A stretch of DNA of 34,974 nucleotides from Candidatus Enterococcus stercoripullorum (GTDB taxonomy: Bacteria > Bacillota > Bacilli > Lactobacillales > Enterococcaceae): NCBI GenBank assembly GCA_019120335.1, contig DWVH01000062.1, positions 1 to 34,974 on the forward strand, read 5' to 3'. Position 1 is the first letter of the stretch; every line of letters starts with the position of its first letter. The notes beneath the pieces are model-generated. The model did no database searches and was not told where the DNA came from. It saw only the letters and a list, made by a program, of their open reading frames with translations. This document shows, piece by piece, positions 16,861 to 25,535 of this stretch. A program made the translations under genes and the position numbers.

Positions 16861-17160
16861 TAGACCAAGGTAGGACTTTATCCACTTGTTGAGAGTTATG
16901 ACCTACGCCAAGACTTTTCTGCTGATGAAAATCGGTTCAAATGAATACCGGAGCTAACCGAGGATAGAAGAAAACGAGCGACAGATAGGAATACATAAAA
17001 GATAAGTGTGGCAACTTATTTCGATGATGTAAGTGGTGATAATGATACTTCAATAGTTTAAGCCGCCTCGTCTGGAACAGGGGGCGGAGGTGAGATTCCT
17101 ATGTAGCAGCCAATGCACCTACCAATGTCAAAAAACTTATATTTGATTAAATGCGAGGTT

Positions 17161-17316
17161 ATGATCATGAAAAATGAAAACAAGAAAAATGAAGATAAAA
17201 AGCAAATAGAGAAAAATTATGAGAAGAAGATAATCTACTCAAGCAGCAAAAGCGAAAAGCTTGATTTGCTGGATATTATTGAAATGCACCTTTTAAGGTC
17301 GGTCATAAAACTATAG
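17161..17316 (+). CDS. Small charged hypothetical protein
   Basis: This 51-residue protein is rich in lysine, glutamate and asparagine in its first half, then has KLDLLDIIEMHLLRSVIKL. Start 17161 or 17167 is possible, with a weak GCGAGG upstream; an in-frame ATG at 17113 lacks a ribosome site. It is not recognised. It lies between the structured region and the recombinase promoter, where many related elements carry a short ORF. Confidence 0.4.
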   Translation: MIMKNENKKNEDKKQIEKNYEKKIIYSSSKSEKLDLLDIIEMHLLRSVIKL

Positions 17317-17318
17317 GG

Positions 17319-17347
17319 CTGACATAAAAATCCGGGTGCGGTACAAT
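17319..17347 (+). promoter_or_regulatory. Promoter of the recombinase operon
   Basis: CTGACA (17319-17324) and TACAAT (17342-17347) are separated by 17 bp, each differing from consensus by one base. The transcript would start about 55 nt before the first recombinase gene. Confidence 0.65.
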
Positions 17348-17411
17348 ATAAGCGGTAGAAGCAATCTTCCTAAATGACTATTTGCCAAAATAAAATTTTA
17401 GGAGGGTTCTT

Positions 17412-19097
17412 ATGAACAATAATATCGCTTGTATGTATCTTCGTCTTTCAAGAGAGGATGGAGATATTTCAGAAAGCAATTCTATTTCAAATCAAAGACA
17501 AATCATCAAGTCTTACGCTAAAGAAAACGGCATTACCATATCGAATGAGTATGTAGATGACGGCTTTAGCGGTTCTAATTTTGACAGACCGAACTTCAAG
17601 AATATGATTGAAGACTTAAACGCGGGCAAGTTTAGGATAATCATCGTAAAAGACTTATCCCGTTTCGGCAGAGATTATATCGAGTCCGGCAAATACTTAC
17701 AAAAGATATTTCCCGAAAAAGGTATACGCTTTATTTCCGTAAATGATAATTACGACAGCGACAATGCTGATGTAAGTGATACCCACCTGATACTTCCTAT
17801 TAGAAACTTTATCAATGACAGTTACTGCCGTGATATTTCTATGAAAGTAAAATCGTCTAAGGAAGTCAAAAGGAAAAACGGAGAATTTATCGGTTCTTTC
17901 GCTCCATTCGGTTATAAGAAAGATAGTAAGAATAAGCACAAGCTTGTGGTTGACACGGAGGTTTCTCATATTGTCAGCCGTATTTTTGATATGAAAATTG
18001 AGGGATATTCCTCAAAGGCAATCGCCGATTTTCTAAACAGCATAGGCACGGTTACTCCGTCAAGGCATAAGGAAAATAAGGGCGATAACTTTAATACGGG
18101 CTTTATCGTAAAGGATGCCAAGTGGGACGCCAAGATGGTCAACAGGGTCATCACCAATAAGGTATATATTGGTGTGTTGGAGCAAGGCAAGACGGCAAAG
18201 CTCAATTACAAATCTAAAAGAGAAGTCGATGTAGCAAAGGATGACTGGATCATAATAGAAAATGCACACGAAAGCATTGTTTCCAAATCTGTATTTGCAC
18301 TGGCAAATAAAATGCTGCTTCGTGATGTAAAAGCTTCAAAAGAAAATCCGAGCATTCTGTCTGGAATGCTTTATTGTAAAGATTGTGGCAGCCCGATGAT
18401 TAGACGAAAGGTCAAGTCAAAAGACGGCTACAACATCTTTTATGTATGCTCTGAATACAACATCAAGGGCGAATGCACAAGACACAGCATTAAAGAAGAT
18501 TATGTAATAGGTGCTACCGTTCACGCTCTTAATGATTATCTTTCAAAATATAATGAGCTTCTTAAAAAGGTAAGTAAGATTGATGTTTCTAAGCTCACAA
18601 TCAAGGCTGATTTCGACTCCTTAAATACGGAAAAGAAAAAGTATGAAAGGCTTAGAGGCTCTCTTTATATGGACTTAGAAGAAGAGCTTATTACCACAGA
18701 AGAATTTGAGAGATTTAGAAAAAACTATCTTCTAAAGATTAGGGAGATTGAGAAACAGATTATTACGAAACAAAAAACGATAGAAGAATTAACAGAAAAA
18801 ATTAAAGATAAGGGTAGTTTTGTTTCCGATATTATTCCTAATATAGAAGAGGGTACGCTGAATAGATTATCCTTGGTGTCTTTTATTGACCGCATTGAGA
18901 TTGGCGAAGATAACGCCATAAACTTTGTCTTCAATAATATGGAGACAGTAAATCTAATGCAGGCAATTTTAGACAGTGAAAAATGCGAGTGTAAGGCTTC
19001 AGATGAAAATAAGGTGAGAGTATTTACCATAGGCAGAGCTTATGGTGAAACCTTAGAAATGAATATGCCGAAACTTGCGGGGGGAGGTGTTTGCTGA
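17412..19097 (+). CDS. Large serine recombinase 1
   Basis: This 561-residue protein has an N-terminal resolvase-type catalytic domain (about 5-145) with YLRLSREDG holding the nucleophile Ser13, and KDLSRFGRDYI. It continues with a recombinase domain (about 165-270), a zinc ribbon with CKDCG and a later CSE...C pair (about 320-355), and a coiled coil (about 400-480). It is full length for the family. AGGAGGG precedes the start, and its stop overlaps the next start (TGATG). These enzymes integrate and excise mobile elements by cutting both strands at att sites. Confidence 0.93.
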   Translation: MNNNIACMYLRLSREDGDISESNSISNQRQIIKSYAKENGITISNEYVDDGFSGSNFDRPNFKNMIEDLNAGKFRIIIVKDLSRFGRDYIESGKYLQKIFPEKGIRFISVNDNYDSDNADVSDTHLILPIRNFINDSYCRDISMKVKSSKEVKRKNGEFIGSFAPFGYKKDSKNKHKLVVDTEVSHIVSRIFDMKIEGYSSKAIADFLNSIGTVTPSRHKENKGDNFNTGFIVKDAKWDAKMVNRVITNKVYIGVLEQGKTAKLNYKSKREVDVAKDDWIIIENAHESIVSKSVFALANKMLLRDVKASKENPSILSGMLYCKDCGSPMIRRKVKSKDGYNIFYVCSEYNIKGECTRHSIKEDYVIGATVHALNDYLSKYNELLKKVSKIDVSKLTIKADFDSLNTEKKKYERLRGSLYMDLEEELITTEEFERFRKNYLLKIREIEKQIITKQKTIEELTEKIKDKGSFVSDIIPNIEEGTLNRLSLVSFIDRIEIGEDNAINFVFNNMETVNLMQAILDSEKCECKASDENKVRVFTIGRAYGETLEMNMPKLAGGGVC

Positions 19098-20764
19098 TGG
19101 CAAGGACTTCCAAAAGATATGTTCAAAAAGCTGAGGATAGCACTGAAAAGATATTCTACAAAGCAGGCATTTACACAAGACTGTCATCTGAAAGAAAAGA
19201 AGAATGGAGAGAGAAATCTTCTTCCATTGAAACGCAGGTGCTTTGTTGTAAAGAATATGCCTTAAAAGAAAATATTAAGGTCTTAAACACATACACGGAT
19301 TACGAATACAGCGGAACAAATTTTGAAAGACCTCAGTTTCAGGAGATGATGCAGGATATTAAGGATAGAAAGATAAACTGTATTATCATAAGAGACTTAT
19401 CAAGACTTGGCAGAGAATATCTTGAAATGGGAAGACTGATTGATAAAGTATTTCCGTTTTTAGGCGTTAGATTTATCTCGGTTAATGACAAGGTGGATAC
19501 CGTAAAGGACTTGGACTCTAAAAAGTCATTTGAGGTAACGCTTAAAAATATCGTCAACGATATGTATGCCAAAGATATTTCCGTCAAGATAAAAACAAGT
19601 AAGCATAACAGGGCAAAAAACGGATATTTTATCGGTACTGTTCCGCCTTACGGATATAAGGTTGTAAAGCTGAAAGAGGGACAGAAATTAGAGATAGATG
19701 AAAAAGTTCGCTTCGTTGTAGAAGAGATGTTCCGTTTAACTCTTGAAGGTAAAAGCCAGTATGAAGTTGCAAGATACCTTAATAAAAAAGGCTATGCCAC
19801 AGGTATGGTTTACTACAAGACCGGAAGAGTTTACAGGCTTGAGGGAGAACCGCAGTGGCATAAGTCTACTATTTCTAAAATCCTAACAAACAGAGCCTAT
19901 ACCGGCACATTGGTGCAGGGAGTAAGACAGCAAAATCTTGCAAAGGGTGTAAAACAGCATTTTGTAGAGGAAAATGAGCAGATAGTATTTGAAAATGCTC
20001 ACGACCCTATTATTTCAAAAGAAGATTTTGAAAAAGTGCTTGAGGGTAGAAAACAAAGATATGAAAATCATCGTTTCGCTGCTAAAATGCACGACTTTGA
20101 AAGAGATTATGAGAATAGATACAAGGGCTTGGTTTTCAACAATAACACAGGCAAAGAGCTTTTTAGAAGAACAAGAATATATGGTAAAAATCAGGATAGA
20201 CTTTACTATTCTTTTCAAAATGACACCTTTACGGGAACACTCGAAAAAGAAAAAAGTGTCTTTGTCATGGAAAGGGATTTAGATAAGGCAATCAGTGATA
20301 AGGTAGCCGAGTTTATTACCAAAGCTACAAGCAAGAAAAAGTTTATTGACAGAGTATCCTTGAGATTTGATGAGGGGCTTTTACTTGCCAACAAAGATAC
20401 TCAGAAGCTGAAAGATAAGGTGCTGAAAGAAGAGCTGTTCATTCAAAAGGCGTATGAGGAATATAGCTTTGGAAAGATTGACAGGGAGCTTTATTCACTG
20501 AAAAGAGAAATTGCTCTAAGTCATATAGGGACGATTAACAATGAAGTGATTGCCCTTGAAAACAAGGCAAAAGAGCTTGAAAAGGAAAAGAGAAAATCAC
20601 TCAAATGGATTAGAGATGTATTCTCGGCAAAGGAAATTGAAAAGCTTTCAGGCGATTTAATTCACAGCCTTGTAGAAAAGATAATCGTTTATGCCAATCA
20701 CGATTTCGAGGTAGTTTTCAAATTTAATATGGATATGCTGATGGGAGGTGCAACAAATGAGTAA
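19097..20764 (+). CDS. Large serine recombinase 2, zinc ribbon lost
   Basis: This 555-residue protein has a catalytic domain with YTRLSSERKE (nucleophile in RLSS) and RDLSRLGREYLEMG, then a recombinase domain and coiled coil. Where relatives have a Cys pair followed by a distal Cys pair it reads YKGLVFNNNTGKELFRRTR and YYSFQND, so the zinc-binding cysteines are absent. The reading frame is otherwise intact. Start 19097 overlaps the previous stop, with GGGGAGG at 19081-19087. It may act only together with its neighbours, or bind the att site differently. Confidence 0.9.
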   Translation: MARTSKRYVQKAEDSTEKIFYKAGIYTRLSSERKEEWREKSSSIETQVLCCKEYALKENIKVLNTYTDYEYSGTNFERPQFQEMMQDIKDRKINCIIIRDLSRLGREYLEMGRLIDKVFPFLGVRFISVNDKVDTVKDLDSKKSFEVTLKNIVNDMYAKDISVKIKTSKHNRAKNGYFIGTVPPYGYKVVKLKEGQKLEIDEKVRFVVEEMFRLTLEGKSQYEVARYLNKKGYATGMVYYKTGRVYRLEGEPQWHKSTISKILTNRAYTGTLVQGVRQQNLAKGVKQHFVEENEQIVFENAHDPIISKEDFEKVLEGRKQRYENHRFAAKMHDFERDYENRYKGLVFNNNTGKELFRRTRIYGKNQDRLYYSFQNDTFTGTLEKEKSVFVMERDLDKAISDKVAEFITKATSKKKFIDRVSLRFDEGLLLANKDTQKLKDKVLKEELFIQKAYEEYSFGKIDRELYSLKREIALSHIGTINNEVIALENKAKELEKEKRKSLKWIRDVFSAKEIEKLSGDLIHSLVEKIIVYANHDFEVVFKFNMDMLMGGATNE

Positions 20765-22250
20765 GATAGCCCTTTATATCAGACTTTCCGTAGAAGATCA
20801 GATGAAGAAAGATGAGAGCGAAAGCATCATAAATCAAAGGCAATATTTGAATGACTATCTCAACAAAAATGAGGAGTTTAAGTCTTTTCAAAGGGAAGAA
20901 TATATTGATGACGGCTATACCGGAACAAACGAAAAGCGTCCTTCTTTTCAAAGAATGCTTGAGGAAGTAAAGTCCGGAAAAGTTAACGCAATCATCGTAA
21001 AAGACCTATCAAGGTTCATGAGAGATTATATTGCTCTTGGTGATTACCTTGAAAATATCTTCCCATTCCTCGGTATCAGATTTATAGCCATAAATGACGG
21101 ATATGACAGTGCCAAAGAAAAAGGAAATGGAACAGACCTTGATATTCAATTTAAGGGGCTTCTATATGACTTCTATACAAAGGATATTTCACAAAAAGTT
21201 AAGACTGTTACTACAGAACTTAAAAAGCAAGGGAAATTCCTTGCCTGGAGTCCTCCGCTTGGTTATATGAAAGATCCGACTAATAAGCATAGTATCATCA
21301 TTGATGAAAAAACGGCTTGGATAGTTAGAAAGGTATTTGACTTAGCTTTAAGCGGAATGGCAACAAGAAAGATTGCAGCCGTAATGAATGCGGAGAATAT
21401 TCCAACACCGAATGAGCGTAAAAAAGAGCTTACCAATATGGACTACGATTATAAAATCGTATCTTCTGAAAACAGAAAAAATCCTACTTGGACAAACGGA
21501 ACGGTAACGGATATGCTCTCGAACGAAAATTATACAGGCACTTATGTTTTCAATATGCAAGAAAAATCAGTGCTGACACCTGGAAGCTTCAAATTTCATC
21601 CAAAGGAAGAATGGGGCAGGGTGTATAACCACCATAAAGCTATTATCTCTCAGGAAGAATTCGATAAGGTTCAAGCTATAAATGAAAGCAGACGCTTTAT
21701 TAAAGGTAAGAATACCGATTATCCCTGGAGACAGCATTTGCCACTTCAAGGCTTTGCCAAGTGTCCTACTTGTAATCACATCTTGGGATTTGTTCATTCG
21801 AAAAGACCAAGACTTGATGGAAGCGTAAGAGTACACAGGTATTTTCATTGCAGAATTTGTAAATGTAACAATGTGGAACATAAGAACTCAAGAGCTGAGA
21901 AATTGGAAGAACAGGTTTTAGCTCTTATTAAAGAAAGATATGGTGAGGTTAAACCTGAGCAAAAAGATAAGACAAGCATTAAAGATTTGGAAAAGCAAGT
22001 CGCAAGACTTGAAGCTAAAAAGGCTTCAGACTTTGAAAAATACAAACTCGGAAAGATGACGAAGTTCAAATTCATAGAAAGTAAAAAGAGTATCGACAAG
22101 GAACTCGAAAGCCTATCGGAAAGAATAGATGAAATTTCTAAGCAAGATGAGGTTGTCAAGGACAACGAGCTTACAAGGGAGTTAATGGAAAAGTACATTG
22201 ACTCTGTTCTATGTGAGGGAAGCATTGTTCAGAAAATCATATGGAAATAG
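20757..22250 (+). CDS. Large serine recombinase 3
   Basis: This 497-residue protein has a catalytic domain with YIRLSVEDQ (nucleophile Ser near residue 11) and KDLSRFMRDYIALGDY, a recombinase domain (about 160-270), a zinc ribbon with CPTC and CRIC (about 345-380) and a C-terminal coiled coil. Start 20757 overlaps the previous gene by 8 nt, with GGGAGG at 20743-20748 as ribosome site. It is the last gene of the element. Its stop lies about 80 bases from the junction with hsdM, as is usual for integrase genes. Confidence 0.92.
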   Translation: MSKIALYIRLSVEDQMKKDESESIINQRQYLNDYLNKNEEFKSFQREEYIDDGYTGTNEKRPSFQRMLEEVKSGKVNAIIVKDLSRFMRDYIALGDYLENIFPFLGIRFIAINDGYDSAKEKGNGTDLDIQFKGLLYDFYTKDISQKVKTVTTELKKQGKFLAWSPPLGYMKDPTNKHSIIIDEKTAWIVRKVFDLALSGMATRKIAAVMNAENIPTPNERKKELTNMDYDYKIVSSENRKNPTWTNGTVTDMLSNENYTGTYVFNMQEKSVLTPGSFKFHPKEEWGRVYNHHKAIISQEEFDKVQAINESRRFIKGKNTDYPWRQHLPLQGFAKCPTCNHILGFVHSKRPRLDGSVRVHRYFHCRICKCNNVEHKNSRAEKLEEQVLALIKERYGEVKPEQKDKTSIKDLEKQVARLEAKKASDFEKYKLGKMTKFKFIESKKSIDKELESLSERIDEISKQDEVVKDNELTRELMEKYIDSVLCEGSIVQKIIWK

Positions 22251-22260
22251 ACGCATAAGG

Positions 22261-22282
22261 GAGTGAGAAATCACTCTCTTTT
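22261..22282 (+). terminator. Terminator after the recombinases
   Basis: GAGTGA-GAAA-TCACTC forms a 6-bp stem with a GNRA-type loop, followed by TCTTTT. It ends the recombinase transcript before the attachment junction. Confidence 0.65.
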
Positions 22283-22283
22283 G

Positions 22284-22301
22284 TTGTCTAAAAATAGACA
22301 A
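22284..22301. repeat. Inverted repeat near right end
   Basis: TTGTCTA, AAAA, TAGACAA form perfect 7-bp arms. The left half shares TTGTCTAAAAA with the repeat at 16250-16277. It may be part of the recombinase binding site at the element end. Confidence 0.4.
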
Positions 22302-22309
22302 TATATTTT

Positions 22310-22340
22310 GTGTCATTCGCTTGACACGAGAGGGTTCTGG
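22310..22340. other. Right attachment junction of the element in hsdM
   Basis: A perfect repeat GTGTCA (22310-22315) and TGACAC (22322-22327) abuts the point where the reading frame turns into hsdM. From 22330 the sequence encodes GSGGMFVQSAKF. The DPAC residues that normally precede this in motif I are missing, so the crossover lies at about 22328-22336. The other junction, with the N-terminal part of hsdM, is outside the window to the left. Confidence 0.65.
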
Positions 22341-23232
22341 TGGGATGTTCGTTCAATCTGCAAAATTTGTAGAGAATCACAGCGGCAATATTAGTAATAT
22401 TTCTATCTATGGTCAGGACTCAAACCCTACAACGTGGAAGAAGGCACAGATGAATCTCGCTATTCGTGGGATTGAACCAGATTTAGGAACTTATGCTGCA
22501 GATACGTTTTTAGAAGACCATCATCCTACGCTAAGAGCAGATTATATTATGGCAAATCCGCCATTCAATCTTTCAGGTTGGGGACAGGATAAATTAAAAG
22601 ATGATCCTCGTTGGAAGTATGGCACGCCGCCAGAAGGAAATGCCAACTTTGCATGGCTTCAACACATGATTTATCATCTTGATCCAGCGGGTCGGATTGG
22701 TATGGTGTTGGCGAATGGTTCACTTTCTTCTCAATCAGGCGGAGAAGGAGAGATTCGTAAAAATATCATTAACGCTGATTTAGTTGAATGTATTATTGCT
22801 ATGCCTACCCAGCTTTTCTATACAACCCAGATTCCTGTTTCACTTTGGTTTATTAACAAACAAAAGAAACAATCTGGTAAGACCTTGTTTATTGATGCAC
22901 GTAAAATGGGGACGATGGTAAGTCGTAAGCTGAGAGAATTGACCGATGAAGATATTCAAAAAATTGCGGATACGTATGAAGCATTCGTTGAAGGAACATT
23001 AGAAGAGGTTAAGGGATTCTGCGCAGTTGCTGATATAGCGGAAATTGAAAAACAAGATTTTATCCTAACACCTGGACGTTATGTGGGCATTGAAGAGCAG
23101 GAAGATGATGGCGAACCATTTGAAGATAAGATGAATCGACTAACTTCTGAACTATCTGAGATGTTCGCTAAGTCTCATGAGTTGGAGGAAGAAATTAGGA
23201 AGAAACTGGGGGCGATAGGGTATGAAATTTAG
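22330..23232 (+). pseudogene. hsdM, C-terminal part of a type I methyltransferase, cut by the element
   Basis: About 300 residues of HsdM, the N6-adenine methyltransferase subunit of type I R-M, remain. The catalytic motif NPPF (MANPPFNLSGWG) and the C-terminal coiled part that contacts HsdS are present. The N-terminal domain and the first half of the SAM-binding motif are missing at the junction. A TTG at 22321 opens the frame, but no ribosome site is seen. The end overlaps hsdS by 11 nt. Excision of the element would restore the gene if the left part still exists. Confidence 0.88.
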
Positions 23233-23779
23233 TACCGTTAAATTGGGAGATTATCTTTACATTAAAGGTCGTATTGGCTGGAAAGGTTTAAAGAAAAGTG
23301 AATATCTAGAACAAGGTGAGTATCGAATAATTAATGGAGAAGCATTAGCGGTAGATGGTATAAATTGGAATAAAGCTGGTTTTATAACTAAGGAACGATA
23401 TGAAGAGTCGCCGGAGATAATGTTACAAGAGGAAGATATTCTTTTATCTAAAGATGGAACTATTGGGAAAATAGGTTTTGTTGATAAATTGGAACAACCA
23501 ACAACGGTTGCTTCGGGAATATTTGTAATACGAAACCTAAAACCTGAAATAATAAATACAAGATTTATTTATTATTTCTTATGCTCAAAGTATTTTAAAG
23601 ACTTTGTTACTATGCGTACGGAGGGAAGTGTAATTCCACATTTATATCAAAAAGATTTTGTTGATTTTGATTTTCCACTTCCATCAAAGGAAATACAAAG
23701 AAAAATAGTTTCTATTCTTGATGATATAAGTTCTAAAATTGATATTAATAAAGAAATAAACAATAATTTAGCGGCTTAA
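23222..23779 (+). CDS. hsdS 5' half-module (first target-recognition domain), truncated at inversion site
   Basis: This 185-residue product contains one target-recognition domain and ends shortly after the central conserved helix (ILDDISSKIDINKEINNNL) with Ala-Ala-stop. A whole HsdS has two such domains and about 400 residues. The stop lies in a recombination-site repeat (23757-23778). If the DNA between 23757 and 24440 were inverted, the frame would continue as NNNLLEQALMLYATQF into the second half now on the minus strand. The gene is the one directly coupled to hsdM, so the present state encodes a half-subunit. Confidence 0.85.
   Translation: MKFSTVKLGDYLYIKGRIGWKGLKKSEYLEQGEYRIINGEALAVDGINWNKAGFITKERYEESPEIMLQEEDILLSKDGTIGKIGFVDKLEQPTTVASGIFVIRNLKPEIINTRFIYYFLCSKYFKDFVTMRTEGSVIPHLYQKDFVDFDFPLPSKEIQRKIVSILDDISSKIDINKEINNNLAA
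23757..23778 (+). repeat. hsdS recombination site 1
   Basis: The 14-bp core TAAACAATAATTTA (23757-23770) is followed by GCGGCTTA. The whole 22 bp recurs inverted at site 4 (26669-26690). The core recurs inverted at site 2 and directly at site 3. It encodes the NNNL of the central conserved helix. Confidence 0.85.
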
Positions 23780-24444
23780 AGGTCGATTTTTGAGACATCA
23801 ACTTCGCCGGACATTAACTTAGGTAACAATGAGTCTCGTAGCTCTGACAGCTGCTGATTCTCTCGTTGGTTGCTAATTATAAGGTCGAATAATGGTTGAG
23901 CAGTATCATTAAATTCATTTATTGTTTCTTTGGACGGAATGACACAAGGTATACTCATAATATCAGAGGCACTAATATTTGGTTGAGCACTACCTTGTCC
24001 ACGGTTTACTATTTCATAATAAACTTCAGGTTGCTTTAATGTGCAATATATAAATGGCAATTTTTCTACTGGATTATCTCCGAGAAAAAATTTACCTACG
24101 CGTTGATTTACAAGCAGTATTTCCGAAGAATACGGAACCATTGCAAATTTTCCGATTGTAGCACCGGTCATTGCAATTAGTAAATCTCCTGCACCTACTT
24201 TGAAATCTGTGGCTTTTTCGATTTTATCTTCATCAACATATGAACATTCTAAGAGGTTCAGGTTATCTTGATTGATTGAGCCAATTTTAATTACTTTAAT
24301 GCCATTGTGTGTCCACCAAGAACTTTTGAACGCAAATCCAGACTTTACTAAGCAGTAATCGCCTATACACCCGTTTCTACCGAGTGACGCAAATTGTGTT
24401 GCATATAGCATGAGTGCTTGCTCCAGTAAATTATTGTTTAGCAT
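23776..24444 (-). CDS. Silent inverted hsdS 3' half-module (second target-recognition domain)
   Basis: This minus-strand frame of 222 codons encodes NNNLLEQALMLYATQF, a target-recognition domain, and the typical HsdS ending LRDSLLPKLMSGEVDVSKIDL. The ATG at 24444 comes from within the repeat and has no ribosome site, so the module is a cassette rather than an independent gene. It is flanked by sites 1 and 2 as inverted repeats. Inversion would fuse it in frame to the hsdS half at 23222. Confidence 0.85.
   Translation of the reverse strand: MLNNNLLEQALMLYATQFASLGRNGCIGDYCLVKSGFAFKSSWWTHNGIKVIKIGSINQDNLNLLECSYVDEDKIEKATDFKVGAGDLLIAMTGATIGKFAMVPYSSEILLVNQRVGKFFLGDNPVEKLPFIYCTLKQPEVYYEIVNRGQGSAQPNISASDIMSIPCVIPSKETINEFNDTAQPLFDLIISNQRENQQLSELRDSLLPKLMSGEVDVSKIDL
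24427..24440 (-). repeat. hsdS recombination site 2
   Basis: An exact inverted copy of the 14-bp core. The flanking bases on the module side encode LLEQ, as at site 3 where they encode LEQQ. Confidence 0.85.
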
Positions 24445-24537
24445 ATAAGATACTCATAACTTTCGTGGATGGCGGAAGTTAGTAGTGGAGGGCTACCACC
24501 CCATAGTCGTTCTCTAAAATAGAAAGGAGAATTGACT

Positions 24538-25521
24538 GTGAAACAAAATTTAATCAAAGATATTATTCAAGAAATGTTGCCATACTTGAATAATGCACAA
24601 ATCGAAAAGTTGCAAGAAGTGTTGCAATACAATCTCGCAAAGTGTGAGATAACAGAAAATGAATCACAAGATAAAGACTCGGAACAGAATTATGTGGAAC
24701 TGTTTTTGTCTGCCAAACGAATAGAGGGCTGTTCCGAGAAATCTCTCAAATATTACAAGGCGACCATCGAAATGATGCTTGTAACTGTTGGTAAGAGTGT
24801 AAAACATATTGAAACCGATGATATAAGGCGATATTTGACTGAGTATCAGGAAAAGAAAAAATCAAGTAAAGTGACGATTGATAATATCCGCCGTATTCTT
24901 TCAAGTTTCTTTTCTTGGCTCGAAGACGAGGACTATATTTTGAAAAGTCCTGTTCGGCGAATACACAAGGTCAAAACTGGTACAAATATTAAAGAAACAT
25001 ATTCCGATGAAGCGTTGGAACTTATGAGAGATAACTGTACAGAGTTAAGAGATTTAGCAATGATTGATATGTTGGCTTCAACAGGTATGCGTGTCGGCGA
25101 AATGGTATTGCTTAATAGAAATGATATTGATTTCAATGAGCGTGAATGTATTGTCTGCGGTAAAGGAAGCAAGGAGCGAGTAGTCTACTTTGACGCTCGA
25201 ACTAAGATACATTTACAGAACTATTTGAACAGTAGGACAGATGACAACCCAGCATTATTTGTATCACTAAAAGCACCACATGAAAGATTAAAAATTGGTG
25301 GTATTGAAACAAGATTGAGAGAATTTGGGAAGAAATTAGGATTGCATAAAGTACACCCACACAAATTTAGGCGTACGCTTGCAACGATGGCAATAGATAA
25401 AGGTATGCCTATTGAGCAACTGCAACAGCTCCTAGGTCATAGAAAGATAGATACGACCTTGCAATATGCAATGGTCAAACAAAGCAATGTAAAGATTGCG
25501 CATAGAAAATATATTGGTTAG
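24538..25521 (+). CDS. Tyrosine recombinase of the hsdS inversion system
   Basis: This 327-residue XerC/XerD-type recombinase has an N-terminal SAM-like core-binding domain (about 45-140) and a catalytic domain with R185 (TGMRVGE), H275 and R278 (HKFR), H301 (LLGH) and nucleophile Y310. All catalytic residues are present. Start GTG 24538 has AAAGGAG at 24522-24528 with proper spacing; an in-frame TTG at 24532 is too close. It lies between the two hsdS units, as in known phase-variable type I loci, and very likely inverts the half-modules at the 14-bp repeats. Confidence 0.9.
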   Translation: MKQNLIKDIIQEMLPYLNNAQIEKLQEVLQYNLAKCEITENESQDKDSEQNYVELFLSAKRIEGCSEKSLKYYKATIEMMLVTVGKSVKHIETDDIRRYLTEYQEKKKSSKVTIDNIRRILSSFFSWLEDEDYILKSPVRRIHKVKTGTNIKETYSDEALELMRDNCTELRDLAMIDMLASTGMRVGEMVLLNRNDIDFNERECIVCGKGSKERVVYFDARTKIHLQNYLNSRTDDNPALFVSLKAPHERLKIGGIETRLREFGKKLGLHKVHPHKFRRTLATMAIDKGMPIEQLQQLLGHRKIDTTLQYAMVKQSNVKIAHRKYIG

Positions 25522-25535
25522 AGAGGAAAATAGAT

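Larger units (their letters stand above)
16706..17160 (+). ncRNA. Structured noncoding region before the recombinases
   Basis: This stretch has no credible gene for 455 bases but holds several stable hairpins: a 17-bp stem (16722-16738 with 16749-16765), a 6-bp stem ATAAGT/ACTTAT (17002-17019) and a GC-rich 7-bp stem CCGCCTC/GGGGCGG (17063-17087). The loop of the first (GTAAAG, 16741-16746) can also pair with CTTTAC (16767-16772), giving alternative folds. A boxA-like element lies at 16843-16854. It matches no riboswitch I can name. It looks like a long regulatory leader or a separate RNA. Confidence 0.5.

Noticed and set aside
16849-16877. Promoter with TTGACA at 16849
   Set aside because: The -10 at 17-bp distance is TAGGAC, which is poor; the TTGACA is better explained as part of the boxA-like element.
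23776-24444. Intact minus-strand hsdS gene
   Set aside because: The ATG is created by the recombination-site repeat and lacks a ribosome site and promoter; it is a half-module in the off orientation.
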